Assembly: GCA_028292505.1 (NCBI GenBank)
Contig: JAQGMF010000005.1
Coordinates: forward strand, 1 to 64,000
Direction: 5' to 3'
Length of the DNA: 64,000 nucleotides
Origin: Rhodocyclales bacterium
Lineage (GTDB): Bacteria > Pseudomonadota > Gammaproteobacteria > Burkholderiales > Rhodocyclaceae
Both the position numbers and the translations under genes were made by a program. How positions within the stretch are numbered: position 1 is the stretch's first letter; each line of letters begins with the position of its first letter. The notes under the pieces were generated by a model. It was not told where the DNA came from. It saw only the letters and a program-made list of their open reading frames with translations, and ran no database searches. Positions 45,501-53,689 of this stretch are shown here, piece by piece.

Positions 45501-46130
45501 TTGTGCGGCGAGCTGGATCGCATCGCCGATGTAGCGTTCGGTACCGTTGTGGCCGGCGCGCTGCAGCTCGATGTAGAAGCGGTCTGGAAAACGCTGTGCC
45601 CAGTCGCGGGCCAAGGCTTCGGCGGTTTTGAGATTGCCCGCCGAAAATGCCATTGCAATATCGCCGAGCATGGCGCCGGAGAGGCAGATCAGCCCGGATG
45701 CAGTTTCCGCGGTGAGCCACTCCTTGCGTAGTTCGGCGCGGCCGCGATGCTTGTTCTCCAGGAAGCCGCGCGTGAGCAGCTCACATAGCTGGCGATAGCC
45801 TTCGCGATGCTGTACCAACAGCAGCACTCGGCTCGGTTTGTCGCGATCGGTTTCATTGCTCAGCCATACATCCACGCCGATGATGGGCTTGATGCCTGCA
45901 CTGCGGCAGCCCTTGTAATGCTTGACCATGCCGAAGAGATTGGCGAGGTCGGAGATGCCCAGGGCCGGCATGCAATCCTGCGCCGCCGCCGCAATAGCGT
46001 CGTCGATGCGTGCGATACCGTCCTCGATGGAGAATTCGGTATGCAGGCGCAGGTGGACAAAGGCAGGCCGCGAAGCTTGCCGGGGAGACAATTCTGGCGG
46101 CAGGGAAGAAAGAGGCGCAGCGGAATTCAT
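42549..46130 (-). CDS. dnaE: DNA polymerase III subunit alpha
   Basis: This 1193-aa replicative polymerase has the PHP domain at the N-terminus ([23 protein letters not shown]), the catalytic acidic motifs in [13 protein letters not shown], the polymerase block ([23 protein letters not shown]), helix-hairpin-helix repeats and an OB domain (about 1010-1090). This is DnaE1 in length and layout. The first 20 residues before the PHP domain are Pro/Ser-rich. The 226 bp upstream hold its promoter region, and no convincing promoter is visible by eye. Confidence 0.97.
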   Translation of the reverse strand: [1193 protein letters not shown]

Positions 46131-46356
46131 GCCCCCGATTCTACCTTCTACCCGGCTTTCCCCTCATCCCTTTCGAGGACGACTAGCGATCCTTGGGACC
46201 GGAAGGCAAGTAAGCCGTCTATTCAAGCATGGGCGCCTGGGTATTGAAGTGGTGCCTGGCAAGATCGTCACCGATCTTGCCGCCGGCGTTACCGCTGAGT
46301 TGGTCCTTGAATTGAAAATTTGGCGCAGCAACAGGCGCTGGTCGCCGCAGTCTCTT

Positions 46357-46860
46357 TCAGCGCGTCTTGCGCTCGCGCATGTCCGCAAGACTGGCTCGCA
46401 CAAGGATGCCGTTCTTGGCGTTGCGCGCCACGATATTGCGCCAATTTCCCCGCTTGGTCAGGATGATCAGACAGGGCTGGCTGATCACCTGGGGCAAGAT
46501 CGTGTCGGCAGTCGGTACCTGTTCGAGGAACTCCAGCTGCAGCGTTCTGCCGTGCCGCGAAAAGTGTTTCTCGCTTAGTTTAATGGCATAACTCGGCGTC
46601 GGTCTTGTCCCCAGCGCGAGAACCACGACAGCTTCCCGTCGCCAGTCCGGTGCGTGGCGGAAAGGTGGCGAGATGGCAGCAAAAGCGGCATGCCATTGGG
46701 TTTCGCTGCCGATTGCAAGTACGGCCAAGTCGCGAGTCGACCAGCCGCACTGTGCCTGCGTGGCAGTTTCGAGTATTGGCCAGGAGGCTGCGGCGCTACT
46801 TGCGCATGACAACAGGCAAAAGCACTGCAGCAAGAGTTTGCGTACGACAGCCTTGTTCAT
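46357..46860 (-). CDS. PrcB C-terminal domain-like exported protein
   Basis: This 167-aa protein has a signal peptide (LLLQCFCLLSCASSAAAS) and a PrcB-like domain (REAVVVLALGTRPTPSYAIKL, then LQLEFLEQVPTADTILPQVISQPCLIILTK). In Treponema denticola, PrcB belongs to the dentilisin complex with the S8 protease PrtP (known). Here its ATG overlaps the stop of an S8 protease gene (ATGA at 46857-46860), which supports a joint function. Confidence 0.75.
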   Translation of the reverse strand: MNKAVVRKLLLQCFCLLSCASSAAASWPILETATQAQCGWSTRDLAVLAIGSETQWHAAFAAISPPFRHAPDWRREAVVVLALGTRPTPSYAIKLSEKHFSRHGRTLQLEFLEQVPTADTILPQVISQPCLIILTKRGNWRNIVARNAKNGILVRASLADMRERKTR

Positions 46861-49496
46861 TGAACGTGAGAGGCCGCGCTATCCAGCGTCGAAGTAGTTG
46901 TGGTGCCCGTGGGAGCAATAGGGAAATCCATGCCGCTCAGATTGCCGCCGACCGTGATGCTGGTCGAGGGGTCTGGATAGCGGCCGCATACTTCGCCAAG
47001 TTTGCAATAGACACCGTCGTTGTCAAGGTTGGTACCGGCGATAATACGTATCTGGCCGGCAGGAATGCCGCTGATGCTCCAGGCATATTTCCCCCCCGAT
47101 GCGAAGACATTGCTCTGGCCCAGCTTCGTCCCCGTGCCGGCATTCTCGATGCTCACCAGCACGCGACCATAGTTAGCCTGAGAACTGGTCACGACAGCGT
47201 TCTTGATGACGGTGAGTTGTACGGTGAACGTTCGTGTGCTCGTGTTGACTGTCAAGATCGGAAAGCTGGTGCCGACTGGCAGCGAGGTGCGATCGACGCT
47301 GACGGTATAGGTGCCTAATTTAGTCGTGGCATCTATGCTGTTGGCGGCTATCGTCACGGCCGGTGTACTGCTGACGATGCTGCTCACAGTTTCGGTGGTT
47401 GTGGCCGTCGTCTTGAGTTCGAGGCTGGCAGACGTTGCGGTGCTACCGAAACTGATGGAAGCCGGCGAGGCAATGACGATGCCCGTCGGTGCGGTACTGC
47501 TACTGCTGGCCAGTGCCAGTGCCTGCTCGACTGCCTTGCGAGCATTGATCAAGCCGTAACCTGTTGCGTCGTCGCGGCCAGCAACGCCGAGGTCATCGGT
47601 CATCAGCCCCGCGGCGATCAGCGTGTCGATCTGTGCTGGCGTAATGGACGGATAGACATAGCGCATCAGAGCCATCACGCCGGCGACGTGCGGTGTGGCC
47701 ATCGATGTGCCGGCCAGCAACCCGAAGCTGGGGATGCGCGTGCCGCTGGCGTCGAAGTTGCCTAAAGTGCTGTATATGCCATCGGGATATCCGGTGCCGG
47801 TGGTCGATTGCGAGGGGTCGCCGCCGGGCGCCATCAACGTCAACGCCGCACCGGAATTGGAATAGTAGGTTTGCTGTTTGCGAGCATCCGTGGCGCCGAC
47901 AGCGATGACGCCTGAGCAATTGGCTGGCGTACCGACAGAGGCCGGCGAAGCAAGATCATTGCGCGCGGCGTTGCCGGCGGCGGCGACAACGATGACCCCT
48001 TGCGCGCGCGCATTGGCGATTTCCGTGGCGAACTGCGACGGACAGGTACTCTGGCTGCCGAGACTCATGTTTATGACATCGGCACGCCGTGCGGCCACTG
48101 TTCCGGAGCGATTGGATAGGCCGGATGCATAGCGGATGGCCTGGATGATATCGAAGGAACTGGCGCCGCCGGTGCCGGGTGCAAAAACACGCAAAGGCAT
48201 CAGCTGTGCCATCGGCGCGACGCTGGCGCCAAACAGGCCATTGTTGCTGAGTGCGGCAATCGTTCCCGCTACATGCGTGCCGTGCCATACCGGGCTATCG
48301 GCGCGCGTACTCGGATCGTTCGGATTGGTCGTATCACCGTCCCCAGTGGTACTGATGGTGATGAAACTATGGCCGTCGGCAATCTGCGCCTGTAAGTCCG
48401 GATGGTTGTCGACGATGCCGCTGTCGATCACCGCCACCAGGGGGCGCTGTGTCGGTGCCACGCTCAGCGCATTGATGCGATCCATCGCCGCCGGCTGGTT
48501 GATCTGTTCGTAGTGCCAGCGTTGCGGCAGATACTGGGGGTCGTTCGGCGCGTAGCTGATCGTCTGCATCTGCAGGAGCAGATTGGGTTCGACGTAATCG
48601 TACAAGCCGCTTGCCATGAGTTGCTTGGCATAATGGATGGTTTCAATGGCACGTTGTGCTTCGTTGCCAGCGTGAGAAAAAAGCTTGCCCAGACTGCCGG
48701 ATGTCGCCGCAGAAAGGCGCACGCTGGCCTGACGCAGCTTGGCAAAGCCCTTGTCGCGCTGAGCAAGATCCGATGGCAGGCGCAGCAGATGCGCTCGCTC
48801 GTGTCCGTTGCCGTCGAGCGTTTCAAGGTTTGCTGAGTGAATCAAGGCGCGCTGTGCAGCGCGTGTCACGCGCATTGAGGGCTTGGCGACAAGCTGATCG
48901 GGAACGATTACGTTGGTGCTGGTCGACACATTGGCACAGCTGGTTTCGCCGGGCGCGCCGATACGCAGGTTGTAGATAGCCGCGCCGCTATAGGCATCGG
49001 CGACAACGTAAAAGTTGCCGCTGCGGCCGACGCGGATGCATTCCGTTGGCAATGTCGAATAGGATGCCCCGACCATGGCAAGCGAATCCGCATCGATGAG
49101 GTACAGATCCATGTCGTTCAGGCTTGTATTCCCGACGAAAGAGAGCTCTACGACCTGACCGGCTACAAGCGAAGTCTTATATACGTCGTCGAGATCGCCC
49201 GCAGCAAAGTTGGCACCGGCCGGTCCGGACGAGGGTACGTTGAGCGTGCCGACAAGTTGCACCGGATTGGTAATGATTTGCGCCGAGACAAGTGTGTCGT
49301 TCCGGGCGCGTCCGGCCTGCTGAGGATCATTTGTATCGCTATCGACCGCAGCGGTCTCAGGCAACGAAATGGTGCCGCTGACCGTGTAGGTAGCAACGGG
49401 AGTGCCACCACTGCTGCCGCCACCGCCTCCGCCACCACAGGCGGTAAGAATGAGCAATAGGCAAGTCAGGAGGCTGGATTTTCGGATGTCGGACAT
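46857..49496 (-). CDS. Subtilisin-like (S8) serine protease lipoprotein
   Basis: This 879-aa protein has a lipoprotein signal (SSLLTCLLLILTAC) followed by a Gly/Ser tether, then a pre-peptidase-like beta domain (about 80-190) and a propeptide-like region. The S8 catalytic domain has Asp about 356 (VAVIDSGIVDNHPD), His about 406 (HGTHVAGTIA), Asn in AAAGNAA and Ser about 599 (GTSMATPHVAGV). C-terminal beta repeats (about 690-870) are Ser/Thr-rich. It is predicted to be anchored to the cell envelope and surface-exposed or periplasmic. It is coupled to the PrcB-like gene. Confidence 0.92.
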   Translation of the reverse strand: MSDIRKSSLLTCLLLILTACGGGGGGGSSGGTPVATYTVSGTISLPETAAVDSDTNDPQQAGRARNDTLVSAQIITNPVQLVGTLNVPSSGPAGANFAAGDLDDVYKTSLVAGQVVELSFVGNTSLNDMDLYLIDADSLAMVGASYSTLPTECIRVGRSGNFYVVADAYSGAAIYNLRIGAPGETSCANVSTSTNVIVPDQLVAKPSMRVTRAAQRALIHSANLETLDGNGHERAHLLRLPSDLAQRDKGFAKLRQASVRLSAATSGSLGKLFSHAGNEAQRAIETIHYAKQLMASGLYDYVEPNLLLQMQTISYAPNDPQYLPQRWHYEQINQPAAMDRINALSVAPTQRPLVAVIDSGIVDNHPDLQAQIADGHSFITISTTGDGDTTNPNDPSTRADSPVWHGTHVAGTIAALSNNGLFGASVAPMAQLMPLRVFAPGTGGASSFDIIQAIRYASGLSNRSGTVAARRADVINMSLGSQSTCPSQFATEIANARAQGVIVVAAAGNAARNDLASPASVGTPANCSGVIAVGATDARKQQTYYSNSGAALTLMAPGGDPSQSTTGTGYPDGIYSTLGNFDASGTRIPSFGLLAGTSMATPHVAGVMALMRYVYPSITPAQIDTLIAAGLMTDDLGVAGRDDATGYGLINARKAVEQALALASSSSTAPTGIVIASPASISFGSTATSASLELKTTATTTETVSSIVSSTPAVTIAANSIDATTKLGTYTVSVDRTSLPVGTSFPILTVNTSTRTFTVQLTVIKNAVVTSSQANYGRVLVSIENAGTGTKLGQSNVFASGGKYAWSISGIPAGQIRIIAGTNLDNDGVYCKLGEVCGRYPDPSTSITVGGNLSGMDFPIAPTGTTTTSTLDSAASHVQ

Positions 49497-49833
49497 GGAT
49501 TTCTTGTGTTGCTGGAGAACGAAGGGTTCGCGTCCGTCGACAGCATTCTAGAAGTTGCGCGCCACGCATGCTGACAGGATAGTTTTACCGAAGCAACCCG
49601 ATTCGCCCCACAGTATCGAAGGAGGGCACGAACGGCTATCGAACATTCCGCGAATGTATTTTCGCAGACAAAAGCGGCGTATCCACAATAAGTATTTTTA
49701 TTTGACTAATTTGGTCGCGACATTAGCGATCCAAGTCGATCGTTGGGGGTCTTCATCCTTGCACGGACGAAGTACTCGCAATGCCTTTCCTTGGGTCGTT
49801 TGTGAGCGCGCTGGCTGATACAATGCCAGCATC
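49497..49833. other. Divergent intergenic region, no gene seen
   Basis: 337 bp separate the protease start (minus) from the EamA start (plus). An AT-rich part (about 49680-49735) stands out from the GC-rich surroundings and is a likely promoter zone. A TACAAT box at 49819-49824 lies only 10 bp before the EamA ATG, inside a small CTGGC/GCCAG inverted repeat. No open reading frame here looks real. Confidence 0.4.
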
Positions 49834-50721
49834 ATGCCCTATACCGTATCGACTCCCCGACAGCGCGCCCTCGCGCTTTTTCTTTTGGTTGTTGGCGCAA
49901 TGTGTATTGCGTTCGCGCCGATTTTTGTACGACTCGCCGATGTCGGTCCCGTGGCCGTCGTTGGCTGGCGTCTCGGCTTGTCGATACCCTTTGCGCTCAT
50001 CTGGTGGTGGCGCGTCGGTAATCATGCGCGCACGACACCTGCGCCACACGCACACTGGTGGTTGATTCTATCCGGGGTGTTGCTCGCTGCCGACCTGGCC
50101 TTGTGGCACATCGCCATCCACTACACGTCGGTGGCCAATTCCACTTTCATTCTCAATCTGGCGCCGATCTTCGTCACGATAGGCGCGTGGATGCTGCTGG
50201 GCGAGGCATTCGGAGGAGGTTTCGTGCTGGCCTTGGTGGCCGCGATCGCGGGCGCTGCGTTGTTGGTGCGTGCCAGTTTCGACATTTCGCATCGCGACTT
50301 GCAGGGCGACATGATTGCGCTTGCCGCAGCGGTTTTTTATGCGGGCTATCAGCTGGCCGTCAAGCATTGCCGCAAGTTTTACCACACCGCACACATACTC
50401 GCCGGAACAGCGATCGTGACGCCGATTGTGCTGGCGCCGGTGATCTGGTTGATGGGGGAGAAAGTGGTGCCGACGTCGTCGCAGGGGTGGGGCGCGGTGA
50501 TCGGCATCGCGCTGGTTTGTCAGGTGCTCGGACAGGGCCTGATCACATGGGCCGTGGGCCACGTGCGTGCCAATCTGGCTTCTGTCGTCTTGCTGGTACA
50601 GCCGGTCACTGCGGCAGGTTTGGCAGTGATTATCTTCGGCGAACATCTCACGCTGATTCGCCTGGCGGGCTGTGGGCTCGTTCTGGCCGGTATCCTGTTG
50701 GCGCGGCGCTCAAGCAAGTAG
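49834..50721 (+). CDS. EamA/DMT-family transporter
   Basis: This 295-aa permease has about ten TM helices in two EamA repeats (first: FLLVVGAMCIAFAPIFVRLADVGPVAVVGWRL; second: GDMIALAAAVFYAGYQLAVKH). It is typical of drug/metabolite exporters; the substrate is unknown. It converges with the threonine dehydrogenase gene, leaving 13 bp between stops. Confidence 0.9.
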   Translation: MPYTVSTPRQRALALFLLVVGAMCIAFAPIFVRLADVGPVAVVGWRLGLSIPFALIWWWRVGNHARTTPAPHAHWWLILSGVLLAADLALWHIAIHYTSVANSTFILNLAPIFVTIGAWMLLGEAFGGGFVLALVAAIAGAALLVRASFDISHRDLQGDMIALAAAVFYAGYQLAVKHCRKFYHTAHILAGTAIVTPIVLAPVIWLMGEKVVPTSSQGWGAVIGIALVCQVLGQGLITWAVGHVRANLASVVLLVQPVTAAGLAVIIFGEHLTLIRLAGCGLVLAGILLARRSSK

Positions 50722-50734
50722 CGCCGCCCAGCAA

Positions 50735-51781
50735 TCAGGCGGCGTTTACCGCTGCAGCGGTACCAAGCGCCTCGCAGGCTGAATCCGCGGCGCTTGCCGC
50801 AACGGCTGCACCGATATGTCCGAGCATCGCCGAGGACAGCGTGCGCAGATTGTATCGTGGCTGCCAGCCCCAGTCGCGACGCGCGCTGGAGTCATCCAGT
50901 CCGGCCGGCCACGATGCCGCGATGCTATCGCGATGGTCGGGTGCATAGTCGATTTTGAAGTTCGGTATGGCACGTGTGATTTCGGCGGCGAAATCCATCG
51001 GCGCAGCCGAGAAGCCGCCAAGGTTATAGCCGCTGGGCTGCAGGATTTTCTCCGGGGCGGCTTCCATGAACTCGATGGTGCCGCGAATGGCATCCTGCAT
51101 GGCGAGCATCGGTAAAGCGCGATCGGGGCCGAGCGGGCACTTGAAATCCTGGCCGTGAATGGCGGCATGAAATATCTCAACGGCATAATCTGTGGTGCCG
51201 CCGCCGGGCGCGCTTTCCCAACCTATGATGCCGGGATAACGCAGCACGCGTACGTCGAGGTCGTGTTTCTTGCGATACCAGGCAGCAAGGTTTTCGCCGG
51301 CCGCTTTGGCGATGCCGTAGATCGTTGTCGGACGTGTCGGTGCGCTGTCAGGTGTTGCTTCGCGCGGTGCATCGGGACCATAGACGGCGATGGTGCTGGG
51401 GAAGAAAACCTGCTTCACGCCACAGGCAACGGCCGCTTCCAGTACGTTGAAATAGCCATTGAGATTGACCTGCCAGGCACGCACCGGGTCTTGTTCGCCC
51501 GTTGCCGAAAGCACGGCGGCGAGATGGTAGATTTGCGTTGGTTGAACTCTGTGGAGGGTCGCCGTCAACGCAGCGACGTCGGTGACGTCCAGCGTGATAC
51601 TGGCATTGCCGCGCATATCGCTGTCGAAGACATTGGATTCGCCGTAGCGTGCTTGCAAAGCGGGCACCAGCACTTGGCCGATTTGCCCGTTGCACCCGGT
51701 CACGAGCACGCGTTGCCGCGAACACGTGGTCGACTCTGACTCCAGTTCGGAAGCCACTCCCGAATCGCTTATCGAACCCAT
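50735..51781 (-). CDS. SDR-type (NAD-epimerase family) L-threonine 3-dehydrogenase
   Basis: This 348-aa protein has a Rossmann motif (VLVTGCNGQIGQVLVPAL), HLAAVLSATGEQDPVRAW, the YxxxK pair (TIYGIAKAAGEN) and the blocks RYPGIIG...GGGTTDYAVEIFHAAI and DSIAASWPAGLDDSSAR, which match the short-chain threonine dehydrogenases as I know them. This enzyme oxidises threonine to 2-amino-3-ketobutyrate. No glycine C-acetyltransferase (kbl) gene is nearby. The first about 25 residues are an extra Ser/Glu-rich tail. A GAGGGAGAAG site precedes the ATG. Confidence 0.85.
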   Translation of the reverse strand: MGSISDSGVASELESESTTCSRQRVLVTGCNGQIGQVLVPALQARYGESNVFDSDMRGNASITLDVTDVAALTATLHRVQPTQIYHLAAVLSATGEQDPVRAWQVNLNGYFNVLEAAVACGVKQVFFPSTIAVYGPDAPREATPDSAPTRPTTIYGIAKAAGENLAAWYRKKHDLDVRVLRYPGIIGWESAPGGGTTDYAVEIFHAAIHGQDFKCPLGPDRALPMLAMQDAIRGTIEFMEAAPEKILQPSGYNLGGFSAAPMDFAAEITRAIPNFKIDYAPDHRDSIAASWPAGLDDSSARRDWGWQPRYNLRTLSSAMLGHIGAAVAASAADSACEALGTAAAVNAA

Positions 51782-51910
51782 TTTCTTCTCCCTCAGCGGT
51801 CAAAATTTCTTGCCGAGTGCCGATAGTGCACAAGGCAGGTGACAGCCGCATTTAATGCTGGAAGCAAGCAATTGTTCGGGCGGATAAGAGGCGGAAAAAC
51901 GCCGCTAATA

Positions 51911-52185
51911 TCTAGGGTCTGTTCACCTTCACCCGGCGGATTGCGTTGAAGCCTATGGCTTGCGGAGCAAGGCGCGCGACGCCGTGCGGAGTGGGCCTCC
52001 GCACAAGGAGTGCAACGCAGCGCCGCGAGCCATAGGCTTCAACCCTGTGGGCGGGTACTGAATTCGACGCGGCACTGCGTTGCAGCGCCTTGGCAGGGGA
52101 CCCACCCTGACTGCGGCGCTACGCCTTGTTCCGCGCCGAATTCAGTACCCGCGCAACCGTCGGGTGAAGGTGAACAGACCCTAGA
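51911..52185. mobile_element. MITE-like element with 28-bp terminal inverted repeats and two internal stem-loops
   Basis: This 275-bp non-coding element has ends CTAGGGTCTGTTCACCTTCA... and its inverted copy (27 of 28 match), flanked or capped by CTAG on both sides. Since CTAG is a palindrome, it could be a 4-bp target duplication (as in some IS5-type elements) or part of the repeat. Inside are two long inverted pairs: 51945-51965 with 52023-52043, and 52051-52072 with 52131-52152. No transposase is encoded. Confidence 0.75.
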
Positions 52186-52222
52186 GACGAAAGGCTTTAA
52201 GGTGGGGCCGAGCGGCGGGGGC

Positions 52223-52720
52223 TCAAGCTTGGCGGATCAGCGTGACGAAATCAAAAGCGTGTTCGTTGAATTCATCGGCAGCATGTGATGTGCGCTGTGT
52301 CTGTCGCCATCTGGAATGGTCGATGACCGGGAAAGAGGCGTCGCCTTCGGGTGCGCAGCGCACATCGGTAATGTAGAGCACATCGGCCAGTGGCAACGCC
52401 TCGGCATAAATCTGCGCTCCGCCAATCACGAATACTTGCTCATCGCCCGCGCAACGCGACAATGCCTCAGCGAGCGAGTGTACGACTTCCGCGCCTGGTG
52501 CGCCGAAATTTGATTTGCGCGTGATCACGATATTGCGCCGCTGTGGCAGTGGGCGGCCCAGCGATTCCCAAGTTTTGCGGCCCATGATGACGGCATGATT
52601 CAAAGTCAGTGTCTTGAAGTGCCGCATGTCGTCGCGCAGACGCCACAGCAGCGAGTTGTTATGGCCGATGATGCCGTTCTCGGCGACCGCCGCGACGATT
52701 GCGATGTGAGGTTGGCTCAT
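52223..52720 (-). CDS. folA: Dihydrofolate reductase
   Basis: This 165-aa enzyme regenerates tetrahydrofolate. Motifs present are [31 protein letters not shown] (substrate and cofactor region), [26 protein letters not shown] and [18 protein letters not shown]. Its ATG overlaps the thyA stop (ATGA at 52717-52720), so thyA and folA form a coupled pair linking dTMP synthesis with folate recycling. Confidence 0.96.
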   Translation of the reverse strand: MSQPHIAIVAAVAENGIIGHNNSLLWRLRDDMRHFKTLTLNHAVIMGRKTWESLGRPLPQRRNIVITRKSNFGAPGAEVVHSLAEALSRCAGDEQVFVIGGAQIYAEALPLADVLYITDVRCAPEGDASFPVIDHSRWRQTQRTSHAADEFNEHAFDFVTLIRQA

Positions 52721-53511
52721 ACGGCGATCGGGGCAGAGATGGCTGGATGTGGTTCGTACCCTTCCAGTGTGAAATCCTCGAAGCGGAACGCGAAGATGTC
52801 GTTGACTTCGGGGTTCAGTTTCATGACAGGTAAATGGCGTGTTTCGCGACTCAGTTGCAGTCGCGCCTGGTCCAGATGGTTCAAGTACAGATGTGCATCG
52901 CCCAGGGTGTGCACGAAGTCGCCAGGCTGCAGATCGCAAACTTGTGCAACCATCAATGTGAGTAATGCGTAGCTGGCGATATTGAAGGGTACGCCAAGGA
53001 AAATATCGGCGCTGCGCTGGTATAGCTGGCACGAGAGCTTGCCATCGGCAACGTAGAACTGGAATAGGGCATGGCAGGGCGGAAGCGCCATCTGCCCGAC
53101 TTCCGAAGGATTCCAAGCCGTCACCAGATGCCTGCGCGAATCGGGATTCTTCTTCAAGCCCTCAATGAGTTGACTGATTTGGTCGATAAGCTTGCCATCG
53201 GGTGTTTCCCAGCGTCGCCATTGCTTGCCGTAAACCGGACCGAGATCGCCATTTTCATCGGCCCATTCGTTCCAGATCGATACGCCGTTTTCCTTGAGGT
53301 AGCGAATATTCGTGTCGCCCTGCAAGAACCACAGTAGTTCGTGAATGATGGAGCGCAGATGCAGTTTCTTGGTGGTCAGAAGCGGAAAACCGTCGGACAG
53401 ATTGAAACGCATTTGCCAGCCGAACACGGAAAGTGTCCCTGTGCCGGTGCGGTCGGTCTTGCGATGCCCGTGCTCGAGCACGTGGCGCATGAGGTCATGG
53501 TACTGACGCAT
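52717..53511 (-). CDS. thyA: Thymidylate synthase
   Basis: This 264-aa enzyme has exactly the length of E. coli ThyA when started at 53511 ([15 protein letters not shown]). The catalytic Cys lies in [28 protein letters not shown] and the C-terminal [19 protein letters not shown] are conserved. The frame stays open to 53643, but those codons are not family-like. It is the first gene of the thyA-folA operon. Confidence 0.97.
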   Translation of the reverse strand: MRQYHDLMRHVLEHGHRKTDRTGTGTLSVFGWQMRFNLSDGFPLLTTKKLHLRSIIHELLWFLQGDTNIRYLKENGVSIWNEWADENGDLGPVYGKQWRRWETPDGKLIDQISQLIEGLKKNPDSRRHLVTAWNPSEVGQMALPPCHALFQFYVADGKLSCQLYQRSADIFLGVPFNIASYALLTLMVAQVCDLQPGDFVHTLGDAHLYLNHLDQARLQLSRETRHLPVMKLNPEVNDIFAFRFEDFTLEGYEPHPAISAPIAV

Positions 53512-53631
53512 GGCGTCCTTGGTGAAGTGTGGCGTGAAGGTTGTCGTGAGCTGTGTCGTCTGAGCCGTATCGTCGATTCTATCGCGGATCGCGCTCGGCA
53601 CAGCGCTGCCCAACTGGACTTTAGTCTGTGG

Positions 53632-53659
53632 TTGGCAAGGCACTGAGTGTTGGTAAAAT
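53632..53659 (+). promoter_or_regulatory. Sigma-70 promoter candidate
   Basis: TTGGCA (-35, 53632-53637) and TAAAAT (-10, 53654-53659) are separated by 16 bp, placing the transcript start near 53666, about 25 bp before the ATG at 53690. Confidence 0.55.
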
Positions 53660-53661
53660 GA

Positions 53662-53683
53662 AATTTGTTAAATTCAACAAATT
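53662..53683. promoter_or_regulatory. AT-rich palindrome at transcript start, operator-like
   Basis: AATTTGTT and AACAAATT form an inverted repeat around a 6-bp centre (AAATTC). It lies directly after the -10 box and just before the ribosome site of the 501-aa protein. The AT-richness contrasts sharply with the surroundings. It could bind a repressor or fold in the 5' leader. Confidence 0.5.
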
Positions 53684-53689
53684 CGGGGG

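Noticed and set aside
46258-46281. Hairpin GGCAAGATCG/CGATCTTGCC between the PrcB-like gene and dnaE
   Set aside because: No T tract follows on either strand, so I cannot call it a terminator; it may only be an intergenic inverted repeat.
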